From Vitellaria paradoxa (taxonomy: Eukaryota; Streptophyta; Magnoliopsida; Ericales; Sapotaceae): DNA of 64,000 bases. The notes beneath the pieces were generated by a model, which did no database searches, was not told the origin of the DNA, and saw only the letters and a program-made list of their open reading frames with translations. The stretch is taken from positions 44,032,026-44,096,025 of the forward strand of contig CM034240.1 in NCBI GenBank assembly GCA_019916065.1, written 5' to 3'. The position numbers were made by a program, and so were the translations under genes. This document shows, piece after piece, positions 10,401 through 19,200 of the stretch. The first letter of the stretch is position 1, and every line of letters starts with the position of its first letter.

Positions 10401-11292
10401 TCCCTAAGTTGGGATCAACCAATATGAGTCCTTACATTTAAGGATCAATTTAGCCTTAAAAATTAAATTAAGAATCTCTACCGACATGAATCCCTGCATT
10501 TAAAAATTATTTTAATATTTTTAAATAAAACTAATAATTGACATTGGAAATTAAGATGAGATTTGGTTTATTTTTCTATTTTTGGTTTTTGTTTTTTATT
10601 TTCTGCTTTGACCTTATTTTTATTTTGAGCTTTTGAAAATAAAGAAAATAGTTCAAAATGCATTTGATCACTTGTGTTTTCAAATTTTATTTTAGAAAAC
10701 AAAAAATGAGTTTACATATGAAATGAAAAATAATAAAAAGTCGTTTTAAACGTTTTTAATTCAAAATAAGGAAGATAGAGTATTTTTTATTTTTCTTGTT
10801 TTAGGATTTTTAAAATATAAAATACATAAAATAAAAATAAAAAATAGAAAAAAAATCAAATGTAACTTAAATTTTTGGAAAATAAAACAGCAAAGAACGA
10901 TTTAAAAATTATTATATTAATGAGAAAGTGGACCGTTTAAGTGAACGGTTGAAGAGTCAATTGAATAGTGACACTGGAAAATAGGAAAATAGTATATTTT
11001 TAATATATTTTAGGGAATTTTGTGTAGGGAATCTGCTGAAGATGCCCTCACAACGAGATTCAGTTATGTTGTATTCATTTACACCCCTATTTCCTTCAAT
11101 ATTTAGCGTTATATAGTTTAATGACATTCCTTGTGAATATCACCTATATAACCAATATTGATTTGTTTACTCTCTCTGTAGGAGCCATTTCCCACGGGGA
11201 CCAACATCCGGTCAAGAGCGTTCAAAGCTCAAAGCACTGTCAACGAAGAGAACCACCGCCAAGGGAGCCCGACGTCAAATTCTGTAGATTGA
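1356..11292 (+). CDS. MEI2-like (AML family) RNA-binding protein, RRM1/RRM2 deleted
   Basis: Plant MEI2-like proteins are RNA-binding proteins, named after the fission yeast meiosis regulator Mei2, that act in meiosis and vegetative development. Coding exons as I read them: 1356-1433, 1604-1649, 4287-4703, 5834-6673, 8087-8735, 9308-9392, 9622-9690, 9806-9985, 11182-11292. These sum to 2475 nt (824 codons plus stop) and stay in frame at every junction. The N-terminus has the family features GFWKPKTM and LPDEDNLFSG. The C-terminus (residues about 666-760) is an intact RRM3 beginning TTLMIKNIPNKY and continuing through GYAFINLVDP, AFNGRKWDKFNSEK and NEDKRCRPILF. Residues about 304-322 are only the first strand of RRM1 (RTLSVRNI, with S where the family has F); the rest of RRM1 and all of RRM2 are absent. 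One intron uses a GC donor. The protein could still work through RRM3, or the locus may be decaying. Family assignment is firm; the exact paralogue (AML1/AML4 type) is not. Confidence 0.88.
1604..1649 (+). CDS. MEI2-like exon 2
   Basis: A 46-nt exon encoding KELGFWKPKTMHYCH, the conserved GFWKP motif of the family. It is bounded by GGGCAG and GGTGAGC and ends in phase 1, matching exon 3. Confidence 0.75.
2104..2520. repeat. Two diverged copies of an LTR-like repeat
   Basis: Two stretches, starting near 2104 and 2372, share blocks such as TGATAGAGG, AAGCATACAAA and CACCACACCAATAT. Immediately before the second copy, GGCTCTTATACCATG is close to the reverse complement of the initiator-Met tRNA primer-binding site (TGGTATCAGAGCC) of plant LTR retrotransposons. 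That suggests a minus-strand LTR remnant. No coding region remains. Confidence 0.4.
3134..3899. mobile_element. Non-autonomous MITE-like element with TAA target duplication
   Basis: The left end GGCCCCGTTGGGTAAC and the reverse complement of the right end, GGAGCCGTTTGCTAAC, form imperfect inverted repeats. Both sides are flanked by TAA (3131-3133 and 3900-3902), as in Tourist/PIF-Harbinger elements. The interior is almost pure A/T with no coding potential. Confidence 0.55.
4287..4703 (+). CDS. MEI2-like exon 3, with internal 84-bp duplication
   Basis: Encodes residues about 42-180, a Ser-rich region with no known fold (LPLEELFPVG, then SSSLPAEVFGRK at the end). It contains two copies of a 28-codon unit (4442-4525 and 4526-4609), each beginning RTPSFS and containing ESPNLY. 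The acceptor AAACAG and donor AAAAAGTAAGC leave phases that fit exons 2 and 4. Confidence 0.75.
4442..4609 (+). repeat. 84-bp in-frame tandem duplication in exon 3
   Basis: The two 84-nt units each encode 28 residues, starting RTPSFSISSGGYV and RTPSFSRASGRYV. The differences between them mean the duplication is not brand new. The length is a multiple of three, so the frame survives. Confidence 0.85.
4704..5833 (+). other. MEI2-like intron 3
   Basis: Non-coding on the gene strand. On the minus strand 5129-5509 is an unusually long open frame (126 codons), listed separately. The rest is AT-rich without recognised features. Confidence 0.6.
5129..5509 (-). other. Unidentified 126-codon antisense open frame in an intron
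   Basis: Starts MSKNLCACPN and includes stretches such as FMRRLDRYIVQYEILKS and SCSTRCGVHTINMIT, which look like ordinary protein rather than AT-rich noise. It is less AT-rich than the surrounding intron. I do not recognise the family. It could be a captured exon, part of a retroelement polyprotein or chance. No promoter or splice evidence supports expression. Confidence 0.3.
5834..6673 (+). CDS. MEI2-like exon 4, carrying the RRM1/RRM2 deletion junction
   Basis: Encodes residues about 181-460. It begins with the conserved acidic region (IGDLLPDEDNLFSG, FDLFSSVGGMELE). It then reaches RRM1 strand 1 (HPSRTLSVRNINNNIEDSEL) and at about nt 6258/6259 jumps directly to linker-type sequence (AGRPVGRFNIG) that in relatives lies after RRM2. 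The jump is inside one open exon, with no splice signals at the join. Confidence 0.85.
6674..8086 (+). other. MEI2-like intron 4 (1.4 kb)
   Basis: Bounded by GGTAAGTG and TTTTCTCTGCAG. I looked here for the missing RRM1/RRM2 coding sequence in all frames and saw none. No repeats recognised. Confidence 0.7.
8087..8735 (+). CDS. MEI2-like exon 5 (linker and start of RRM3)
   Basis: Encodes residues about 461-676. A Pro/Ser-rich linker (IWPNSPLFSS, VGSAPSFSPSLWDRQ) is followed by the conserved approach to RRM3 (KKQFELDIDRILCGEDSRTT) and its first strand LMIKNIPNK. The donor is AACAA/GTATTT in phase 2, which makes the next codon AAG. Confidence 0.85.
8736..9307 (+). other. MEI2-like intron 5
   Basis: AT-rich, no recognised features; acceptor TTTTAATTGTAG. 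Confidence 0.7.
9308..9392 (+). CDS. MEI2-like exon 6 (RRM3), followed by a GC donor
   Basis: Encodes YTSKMLLSTIDEHCRGTYDF and the start of the next strand, IYLPIDFK. The exon must end at AAG 9392 to join exon 7 in frame. The donor there is GCAAGT, a canonical GC-AG type intron (AAG/GCAAGT). Confidence 0.8.
9489..9557 (+). pseudogene. Decayed upstream copy of MEI2-like exon 7
   Basis: It reads NQCDVG and then TAG, where the working copy reads NKCNVGYAF. Splice signals on both sides are preserved, so it could be included in transcripts and would then end translation in the middle of RRM3. Confidence 0.8.
9622..9690 (+). CDS. MEI2-like exon 7 (RRM3 RNP1 region)
   Basis: Encodes NKCNVGYAFINLVDPF and onward to FYK. 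GYAFINL is the RNP1-type strand of RRM3. The exon is 69 nt, phase 0 at both ends, so it can be skipped without frameshift. Confidence 0.85.
9806..9985 (+). CDS. MEI2-like exon 8 (end of RRM3)
   Basis: Encodes AFNGRKWDKFNSEKVAAL, YARIQGKAALVAHF and NEDKRCRPILFCTDGPNAG, the most conserved block of Mei2-type proteins. Acceptor CTCCTGCAG, donor GAG/GTGGAA. Confidence 0.88.
9986..11181 (+). other. MEI2-like intron 8 with a MITE
   Basis: Non-coding. Most of it is the inverted-repeat element at 10320-11048. Acceptor CTCTCTCTGTAG. Confidence 0.7.
10320..11048. mobile_element. MITE / non-autonomous element with 16-bp perfect TIRs
   Basis: AGGGCATCTTCAGCAG at 10320-10335 is exactly the reverse complement of CTGCTGAAGATGCCCT at 11033-11048. 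The flanks TTA and TCA may be a decayed Tourist-like TTA duplication. The interior is AT-rich without coding potential. Confidence 0.7.
11182..11292 (+). CDS. MEI2-like exon 9 (C-terminal tail)
   Basis: Encodes EPFPTGTNIRSRAFKAQST and ends SNSVD-stop at TGA 11290-11292. The EPFP.GTNIRSR motif directly after GPNAG is typical of AML C-termini. Confidence 0.85.
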   Translation, partial: EPFPTGTNIRSRAFKAQSTVNEENHRQGSPTSNSVD

Positions 11293-11999
11293 GTCGAGAG
11301 ACGACTCTTCTCTTCTCGCAACAGATCTGACTTCTGTTTCTGCAAGTGGTTCGCAGAATTTTTTTCTCCCCCTAATCCATGCCAATTTTGAAACCAGAAC
11401 ATAACCAAATCTGTTTACAATTTTTGTGGTTCTGTAAAAATATTTTCGGTTCAGAGCCAGATTTTTATGCTGAAGATTTTGAATGTTTGTGCGATTACAT
11501 TTACACCCCCAACCATGTATAGAGTTTCCAAGGGAGGATTCCGATAGGCAGCTTGGAGCTTCTTTTTTTTTTTTTTTGCTTTTCGTCGAGTCATTTTAAC
11601 ATTTCTTTGTCATCCCTTAGACTCTTTCTCAATGTGGATGTGATTTGTGGTTTTAATTTTTTGTCCAGTCGAGATGCGATTGCGAAGTGAACTCACTTCT
11701 TGATTGGTAAATAAGAAAGTAAAAGAGAAAATAAAAACAAATGTGCGTGATTCAGGATTAATTCAAGAGTAATCTTTCATTTAATTACAATTCTCTTTTA
11801 TGTATAATATTTTTCATAAATAAAGAGAATTGTAAAGAAAAATATTTTGAAAAAATAAATATCTTTTTTGGAGAATTGTAATTACAATAATCAAACTAAT
11901 TAATTAACTTGATATTATGATCTAACTAATTTGGATTCATAACAACTCTCACTCCTTTAAACTGCCAATGATGATGGCAAAGGTTCCAGAGATCGAAGA
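11293..11999. other. MEI2-like 3' UTR and intergenic sequence
   Basis: AT-rich sequence after the stop codon. No coding features; the polyadenylation site cannot be fixed. Confidence 0.5.
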
Positions 12000-12348
12000 C
12001 GTATTAAAGGCTGGAGATGACGATGACGATAATGGCGGCACCCTTGGCATTGCGAGGTAAAGCTTGAAGAAGCCTCTCTTCTCCACAAGGATAATGTATT
12101 CCTGAAAGGCGAGAAGTATACCAAGTGGTCAGCGCTGCGATGGGAGTAGCCTTGGTACAGTCGGGTTTGAGGTCAACAATTTTCTTGGTATTGGACAAAG
12201 CATTAGTATACTGTTTGAGGGAAGCGTAGGTGACGAATCGGTTGGCTTAAAGGGCATGGTTGTCCAGTGGGAGGTTGATTGCCTCTGTGATGTAGAGAGT
12301 CGTGCTGGCATGATTATGGTAGTGATTGTACTTTGTTTCGCTAGCCAT
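12000..12348 (-). pseudogene. HOP/STI1-like N-terminal TPR fragment, decayed
   Basis: HOP is the HSP70-HSP90 organising co-chaperone, whose N-terminal TPR domain binds the HSP70 tail. Reading down from 12348, the frame starts MASETKYNH and contains ITEAINLPLDNHAL, then a stop where HOP has Tyr, then ANRFVTYASLKQYTNALSNT and KKIVDLKPDCTKA. These match the HOP TPR1 pattern (TEAI.L...NH.LY.NR...YASL..Y..AL.D.KK.V.LKPDW.K). After that the frame is lost. Only TPR1-type sequence is present and no other HOP exons were seen, so this is a captured or retro-copied fragment. A CT-rich tract (12480-12520) lies just upstream of its start. Confidence 0.7.
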
Positions 12349-13958
12349 ATCGCTGTTGATTTGGAGATTTATCGCTTGTAATTTGCAACGATTTATAGAC
12401 TTCTTGAGGTGGGTTAGGTTTTTGATTTTTTGAAGCACTTTCATATCAGTTCCTGTTATATTATCTCTATTTCTGAATCTCTCTCCCTCCCCCCCCCTCT
12501 CTCTCTCTCTCTCTGTCTTTGAAGCTCTTAATTTCTCTTAATTACTTTTATGTTGGATAGAACCCGTTAAAATAAGCTATCTAATTTATCATTGCTAGCT
12601 TTCATCATTTTCATTAGTTATTTTAATTGTGAATTAATTTCTTAATTTTAGTGCATTTGTTGCATATCTGTTTCTATTATAGTTGGATCAAACGGTTCTA
12701 ATACCAATTAAAGTGAATTTACTTTTTGATTCGAGAATAACTATTTTTTCTCAAATGAGAAATTAATTTTAAAAAAGATAATTTTTTTTCATAATATTTT
12801 TCTTTGTAACTCTTCTTGTTTATAAACTTTACTATAACATTTAAACTAACTAACTAACTTGATACGATAATTCTAGCTAACTAATTTAGGATCATGACAA
12901 CCTAATTTGGATTAAAAATAAAATAATAAATATTAACAAATCATAAAAGTAAGGGTGAATATGTAATTGTTCTCCAAATTACAACCTAACTAGAAGAATT
13001 AAGTTGAAGGGTATCACAATATTTTAATTGAGCTTCTTGTTGCCCTCCTAATTTTCATTTTCACTTTTTTCATGTAGCCACTTAATAAACTAACAACTCT
13101 GAGAAATACAGGAGGTTGTCGTTTGGACGTATATAAAAATGCAATTTTGCATATGGGTTGAGGTGTTTAATAAAAATTTATAGAAGTTAGTGAAAATTGA
13201 ATAGAGTTGGTAAAAGTTTAAAAAAATTAGATAAAGTTGGTAAAAATAAAAAAAAAGTTAGAAAAAATTGATAAAAATGGGTAAAAATTAATTTTGTGTT
13301 TACTAAAAAAATTAGAAAATTTTGACAAAAATATAATTTATCTATTTATTTATTTTGTATGCTAAATGCCATCATAATAACAATAAATGAGTCGCACGAG
13401 ATTTTGTTAATGTAGAATTTGTGGAAATAGTAACATACGCACTGTTTAAATAGATTATTTTGAATTTGAACTTTATAAAGTAAAAATACATTAAAATAGA
13501 TGTCGTGTTTATATTTTATTACATGTATTCTCTGAATATTTTTTAAAATACGTGTTAAACACATCACATAACGTATTTGATTATTTTATCATTTATTTAT
13601 TCTATATATAATTAAGCCAGCCTAGACTTATGTGAGTGTAATTTTTAAAATTATAAAATCTTCCATTTTTCTTCTTTCATCTTATTGTGTTTATATATTA
13701 AATTATGTATTGAATTAGTTTTATTATGAATGTTAGATTCATATATATATATATATATATATAAAATAAAGTTAAAAAAATAAAAATTTTATATTATTAT
13801 ATTTTTAACATATTTGTATACCTACCTTATAATTCTCATACCATAAACGAAAACCTTTCAATGTTCTTAACGAAACTGAATCACAACAAATAAAAGAATA
13901 TAACTAAAAAAGGAAGTCAAAATTGAAAACGAAAACTCATGAGGCACGACATAACTCA
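12349..13958. other. AT-rich intergenic DNA
   Basis: Contains a CT microsatellite near 12483-12515 and an AT microsatellite near 13741-13763. No coding sequence recognised. Confidence 0.6.
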
Positions 13959-15056
13959 GGCCCGTTTGGGACTCAAAATAGAGATTTTTTTTTCTTTACT
14001 TATTTGGCAGCATTTATAAAAAATTTTTGAAAATTATTAACTTTTTTTTATCAAACAACTAAAAGTTCCTAAAATTTTATTTAATTTTTATCAAATAACC
14101 AAAAGTTACTAAAAATTTTTAAAAATTACTAAACACATATAATTTTTTAAAAATTATTAAAAATTTTAAACTTTTACTAAATCATATTATATATATATAT
14201 ATATATATAGAGTAGAGATTGGTAACACTATTTAATCATGTATAACCTAACTTGCACTACGATTATGACATGTAGTACTTAATTATAACTATTTTGTGTC
14301 ATGTAGGACTTAGCTTACTACGGTTGTGGCACATATATGGTTGTGATACGTGACATTTAATTATAGTTATTTTAATTATCTTATAAAGAAATTAGTATTT
14401 TACATAACTATAATTTATTCACAAATTTTAATTTTGATGCTCATAGATATCACATGATATTTTTATTTAATTTACACTTCTATTTATCATATACTTTCTT
14501 ATTTTTATTTTTATTATTATTTAGAACACATTATTATTTTAAACATAATAAATAGTATTATTATAATTAAACGATGCAAAAAAATATTTATCATATTAAA
14601 TAAAGATTTTAATAATAAATATTATTATTATTAAACAAAATAATGTAAAAAATTAATTAATCTGTTAAATAAAGGCTTTAATTTATTAACATAAATCTAT
14701 AATTATAATTATTTTAATTTATAATTATAAATTTTAAATGGAATTAGTATTGTACATAATTACTACTTATTCACAATTTTATTCAAACTAAAATATTTGT
14801 GAATATCACTAGATATTTTTATTTGATCGACATTTTTATGTAATTATCATATAACTTCTTATTTTTAATTTTCTATAATTTAATAAATTGTTATTTAAAA
14901 TAATAAATATAATAATAATTATTAATTAAAATAATATAAAAAAATAATTAACCTGTTAAATAAAGTTTCAATTTATTAAAAAAACATATTCTTTGTTTTT
15001 TTATCATTAGGTAAAATAAATAATATATTTTAAATCAAATTGTAATATTATTTATT

Positions 15057-15091
<35 letters not shown>

Positions 15092-15827
15092 AATATTATT
15101 TATTAAAAAATATTAAATAATATTAAAAATTAAAAAATAAAAATTGACAGTGGATAAATTAATCTAACCACCACTCAAACTTTTATTCGATTTGAACTTT
15201 TAATTCGATTAAAACAGTATTCTAATCAGAATAAGATACGATTTTAAAATGGTAATCTAATCTAAATAGAATATGACTCTTCTGAATGCAAAATTTATAA
15301 ATAGATACGAAATCTTATTTTCTTTCAAATTTATTTGAAACTTTTTATTACAATAATTTTGTTTTTAACTTTACGATTTGTTAGGTACGTATTTAAATTT
15401 TAATTTTTTTTAAAGTTTTTATAGGTAGTTGATATATATTTTGTAAGTTTTAATATATAATTAATATATATACATCTGTGGTAGGAATAGTTAAAATAAT
15501 AATTATAAAAATTATTTAATTATAAGAGTAAGTATTATTACTCTTCAACATTTTTATTTTTATTTTTTTTATTTATTAGAATTTAAATTTAATCGAATCG
15601 ATACTATTGATAGTATCAATATTTTAATTTGTTTTACGTTTATTATTTTATTAAATTTATATAAATAATAATATATATTATTTTTAAATAAATTTTTACA
15701 ATTTAACTGTTTTAACATATAGTAGTATCATATAATATAATAAATCCGGCCATTGTACGGATCATATCACTTATAGATCAAAAAATAATTACCCAAAATT
15801 TTTAAAAATTTCGAATCCAAACGGCCC
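13959..15827. mobile_element. Possible 1.9-kb non-autonomous TIR element
   Basis: The left end GGCCCGTTTGGGACTC resembles the reverse complement of the right end, GGGCCGTTTGGATTCG. The interior is very AT-rich with AT microsatellites (14190-14210, 15063-15089) and no coding capacity. A target duplication could not be recognised, so the call rests on the terminal similarity alone. Confidence 0.35.
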
Positions 15828-15967
15828 AAATCTCCAACCCTAAATTCTGGCAACCAAGTCGACGTAAATGACAGAAATAACCACCATTAAACTCTAATCA
15901 ATCATATTAGCTATTACCCTCCTCATAAGCATAATATTGTTCATAACTTCATGTACAGATCTCCTAC

Positions 15968-16249
15968 ATGGTCGATTCCTGTTGGGTCAGCCTGCCGGAG
16001 AAGAATCCAGCAGATAGACTCCCAAACAAAGAGAAAGGGAAGATGAGTACGCCACCAGCTCTGAAGAAGCCCAAGGTGGAGGAGGGCGAAGAGCCGGGCG
16101 GCGAAGTGGCGGCGGCGGCCGACCACGAGAACGGAAAAGCGGAGACCACTGCCAGGGAAGAGCAAGAGGAAGCTCTGGTGGCTCTGATCGAGCACCGGAC
16201 CAAAGAAGTCGAACAGCTCCGCCACCGCCTTTCCTACTACAAAACCCAG
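15968..16249 (+). CDS. WD40 protein exon 1 (with upstream alternative ATG)
   Basis: The frame is open from ATG 15968; the favoured start is ATG 16043. It encodes an acidic, Ala-rich stretch and the first half of the coiled coil, ending at YYKTQ before CAG/GTTGTA (phase 0). GC content is much higher than the flanks. Confidence 0.75.
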
Positions 16250-19200
16250 GTTGTAAATATATGCCTAAACTCACTCAATTGCTTGTGTGTGTTTTGCATG
16301 TATGTATCTGTGTACGTATATTTTTGTATGCATTGGTGTTCATCCGATTGGATTTTGTTTTTGTGGGTTGTTGAATTCTCTACGCGGGTAGGTGACTTTT
16401 AGGTGTGACTTCGTTTGTATTCTATTCAATTGTGTTTTTGGTATTCAGATTTCAGAATATGATGAATCTTGAGGTGATTGTTATTTTATTTTATTTTTTT
16501 TACAAATTTATTATTGATTAACTTTTGGTAGTGACCTCAGTCTGATCTGAACTTCAATCTTCATACCCACTGTATATGACAAAGTTGGGTTTTTAAAGGT
16601 TTGAACGCCAACTAACTGACCAAAAAAAGACTTGATTTCTGGGATTTGGGACTTTGTTGCTTTGATGATGTTTGAAACTGTTGGGGATCCGTACGCTCAA
16701 ACCCACGAGCGTACGCGCACAATCAAAGACAAATTAAGAGCAGAAAATAATCACAAGTAAGAAGATAATGAGACAGAGATTTACGTAGTTTCGACTTAAG
16801 TTGATTGCTTAATTGTACATCCACAGTGTGCTGAAATGTTTCACTATGATGAAATATATATATAAAAGGTTACAGTGGAGGTAATTCTAGGCGTTCCTTT
16901 TATAGTCGCAAGGAACCCTGGCACATAAAAAAAATTTTAAAAAAAATCCTAAAATGCAAAAATATGTTGCAGCTCTTGTTTAAATCAGACTTCACACTTC
17001 ACAAAAACCTTAGTTGTGGTTCTAGTGATTGCAAATTGGGAGGCTGGAGAAACTTTACCTATGATTTTTGCCAAGATTGATTAAATTATTTGTTTACAAT
17101 CTACAGAATAGATGCCAAACTTGATGGAGATAGGTATGAATTAATGCGTGTGTAAGTCTATAGAATGTATATTTATAGGGCTTATGAAGAGTTTTTGATT
17201 TGTGGTGTTTGGTTAGATTTTTATTCCCCCCCCCCCCCAATACTTTGCAGTTTGCATGTAGGTACCTGTCAGACTTAATATGAATTGCTATTGGCTTCCA
17301 ATAGCTTAAGCTGAAATAAGGAAGAATACATGCTTTTCAAGAGGATGTGGAAAGTGAGGAGCTGTATCTATATACATGACTCCCCACAAAAAAAAAAAAA
17401 AAAGCACACACACAGACAGAGGAACCTCACTGACTTAAAATATTGGTCTGTAATTGTATTATATACATGACCCTATTGAATGGTAATGAGTGTGCCTATT
17501 TTTTGAAATATAATTATTGCCATTAGTGTTTGCAACTCCACATGATATGATATACATACACTTGGTCTAGTTGTTTTGGTTTCTTTTCCAATGTTACTTG
17601 GAGTTTGGATCGTTTTGGTATTGGTATTGAAAGGGGAGCACAATATGATTGTACTCTAAAATGCGGTATGATGGGTATATGTTCCCATATAGTCGTTATA
17701 TTATTAAGATGTTTTGAAGTGTAAAAGTGATTTATTTATTAAAAAAATACAGAAAATAAAATAGTGTTGATATTTATGAAACTAACTACACTTTCTATTT
17801 AATATGAATCTTTACTCATTATCATTACATAAAAGTTTGAATTTATTGGTTATTATTGTACAATTTGTTATCAGTCCACTATTTTTAGAGGTTTTTTCTT
17901 TAATGATAATATAGTATAGGTATAATCTGTTCCAATCGTCAAATTTAATGTATTGGAGCGTTAGGTTACCATGTTTTGAAACCTTCTTAGAAGTGTACCA
18001 CTTTCTATTTGATACGAACCTTCTTAAAAATGGCTGTGCTTCTCAGTTTGCAGGGGTACTATTGATTTTTGATAACTATGTTCTTTACAATACTCATTGC
18101 ATCGATTCGATTTCTTTCAAGTTCTATCTAGATTCTTTTGCTAGTGAATGGACCTCTTCATATTTCATGCAATGTAAGAGTTTTTATGCATTCACAAAAT
18201 ATCTTTCATCTTTGCTTGTTGTATTGTGTTTTTGTTTGATGTTATTATCATCAAATAACATATCTATCATCAACCCTTTTCGATTGCATTTAATAAACCT
18301 GAGAAGGATATAAACATATGACAATACACATGGGTGCTTTAACATCAATTATTATGCATGTATTGTTTTTATCGATAGCTGTCCATTTATTTATTCTACC
18401 ACTGGTGCTTGTTAGCGGAAGGATGCGCTTGGTGTTTGTCAGAATGGAATTAGAAACTACATGTTAAAAATTAGTCATTCTCATATTGATGTTTGACATT
18501 ATAGCTAATCATCTCCTTCGAAAAGGTGTGCAGCTTGATCAAGCAGAGAGAAGGTTAGAAGATTCACAGTCTAAATTGGCTCGACTTAGAGGCCGTGATA
18601 GTGCCACTTCAACTAAGAACTCTCAAGGAGATGCTGAAAATCTTGAAATTGAAGGAAGATCAGTCAGTCCTATGCAGATCAGTGAACATTCTTCTCAAAA
18701 ACAACCTCAGTCTAAACCACAACTTGTTATTCCAGCTGTGAACCCAAAAATTTCACAGCCTATAAAAATGGTGGGGTCTGGCATGAAAACTTCTGGTGGT
18801 TCTCCGGCTCAAGCTAAGATAAGAGCTCCTAGTTGTCCTGATATTAATTTGAAACCAAAGGGGGACAAATCTCATATAACCTCATCCGAGCAGGAAGCTA
18901 CTGAAATTCAAGCTAAAGGGACAAAAAGGAAGTTTGGTAAAAGTTTCACTCTTTCATGGGCTAGCATTATTGGTTTTTATGTGTATGCGTGTGCCTACTA
19001 ATTCAGTTGCGATTGCAGCTTGCATCCCCATTTTCTTCCCTGCTTAGTGCTTGTGATTTAGTAATTCACCATAGCTGTTTTGTGAATTACAGAACAGAAG
19101 GAACACACAGAATTGATCCCATTTATACGTAGCTGCTCCTCTCCATGCTCAATCCGTTGTCAGACAAATTGTCTTATCTCTAGTCAACACAAGAGAAAGT

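Noticed and set aside
11968..12060. Plus-strand frame reading MMAKVPEIEDVLKAG followed by an Asp run
   Set aside because: It is short, ends quickly and overlaps the minus-strand HOP-like fragment; no start context or continuation supports it.
17948..18313. 121-codon open frame in WD40 intron 1
   Set aside because: Composition is typical of translated T-rich intron, and it does not connect in frame to exon 2 through valid splice sites.
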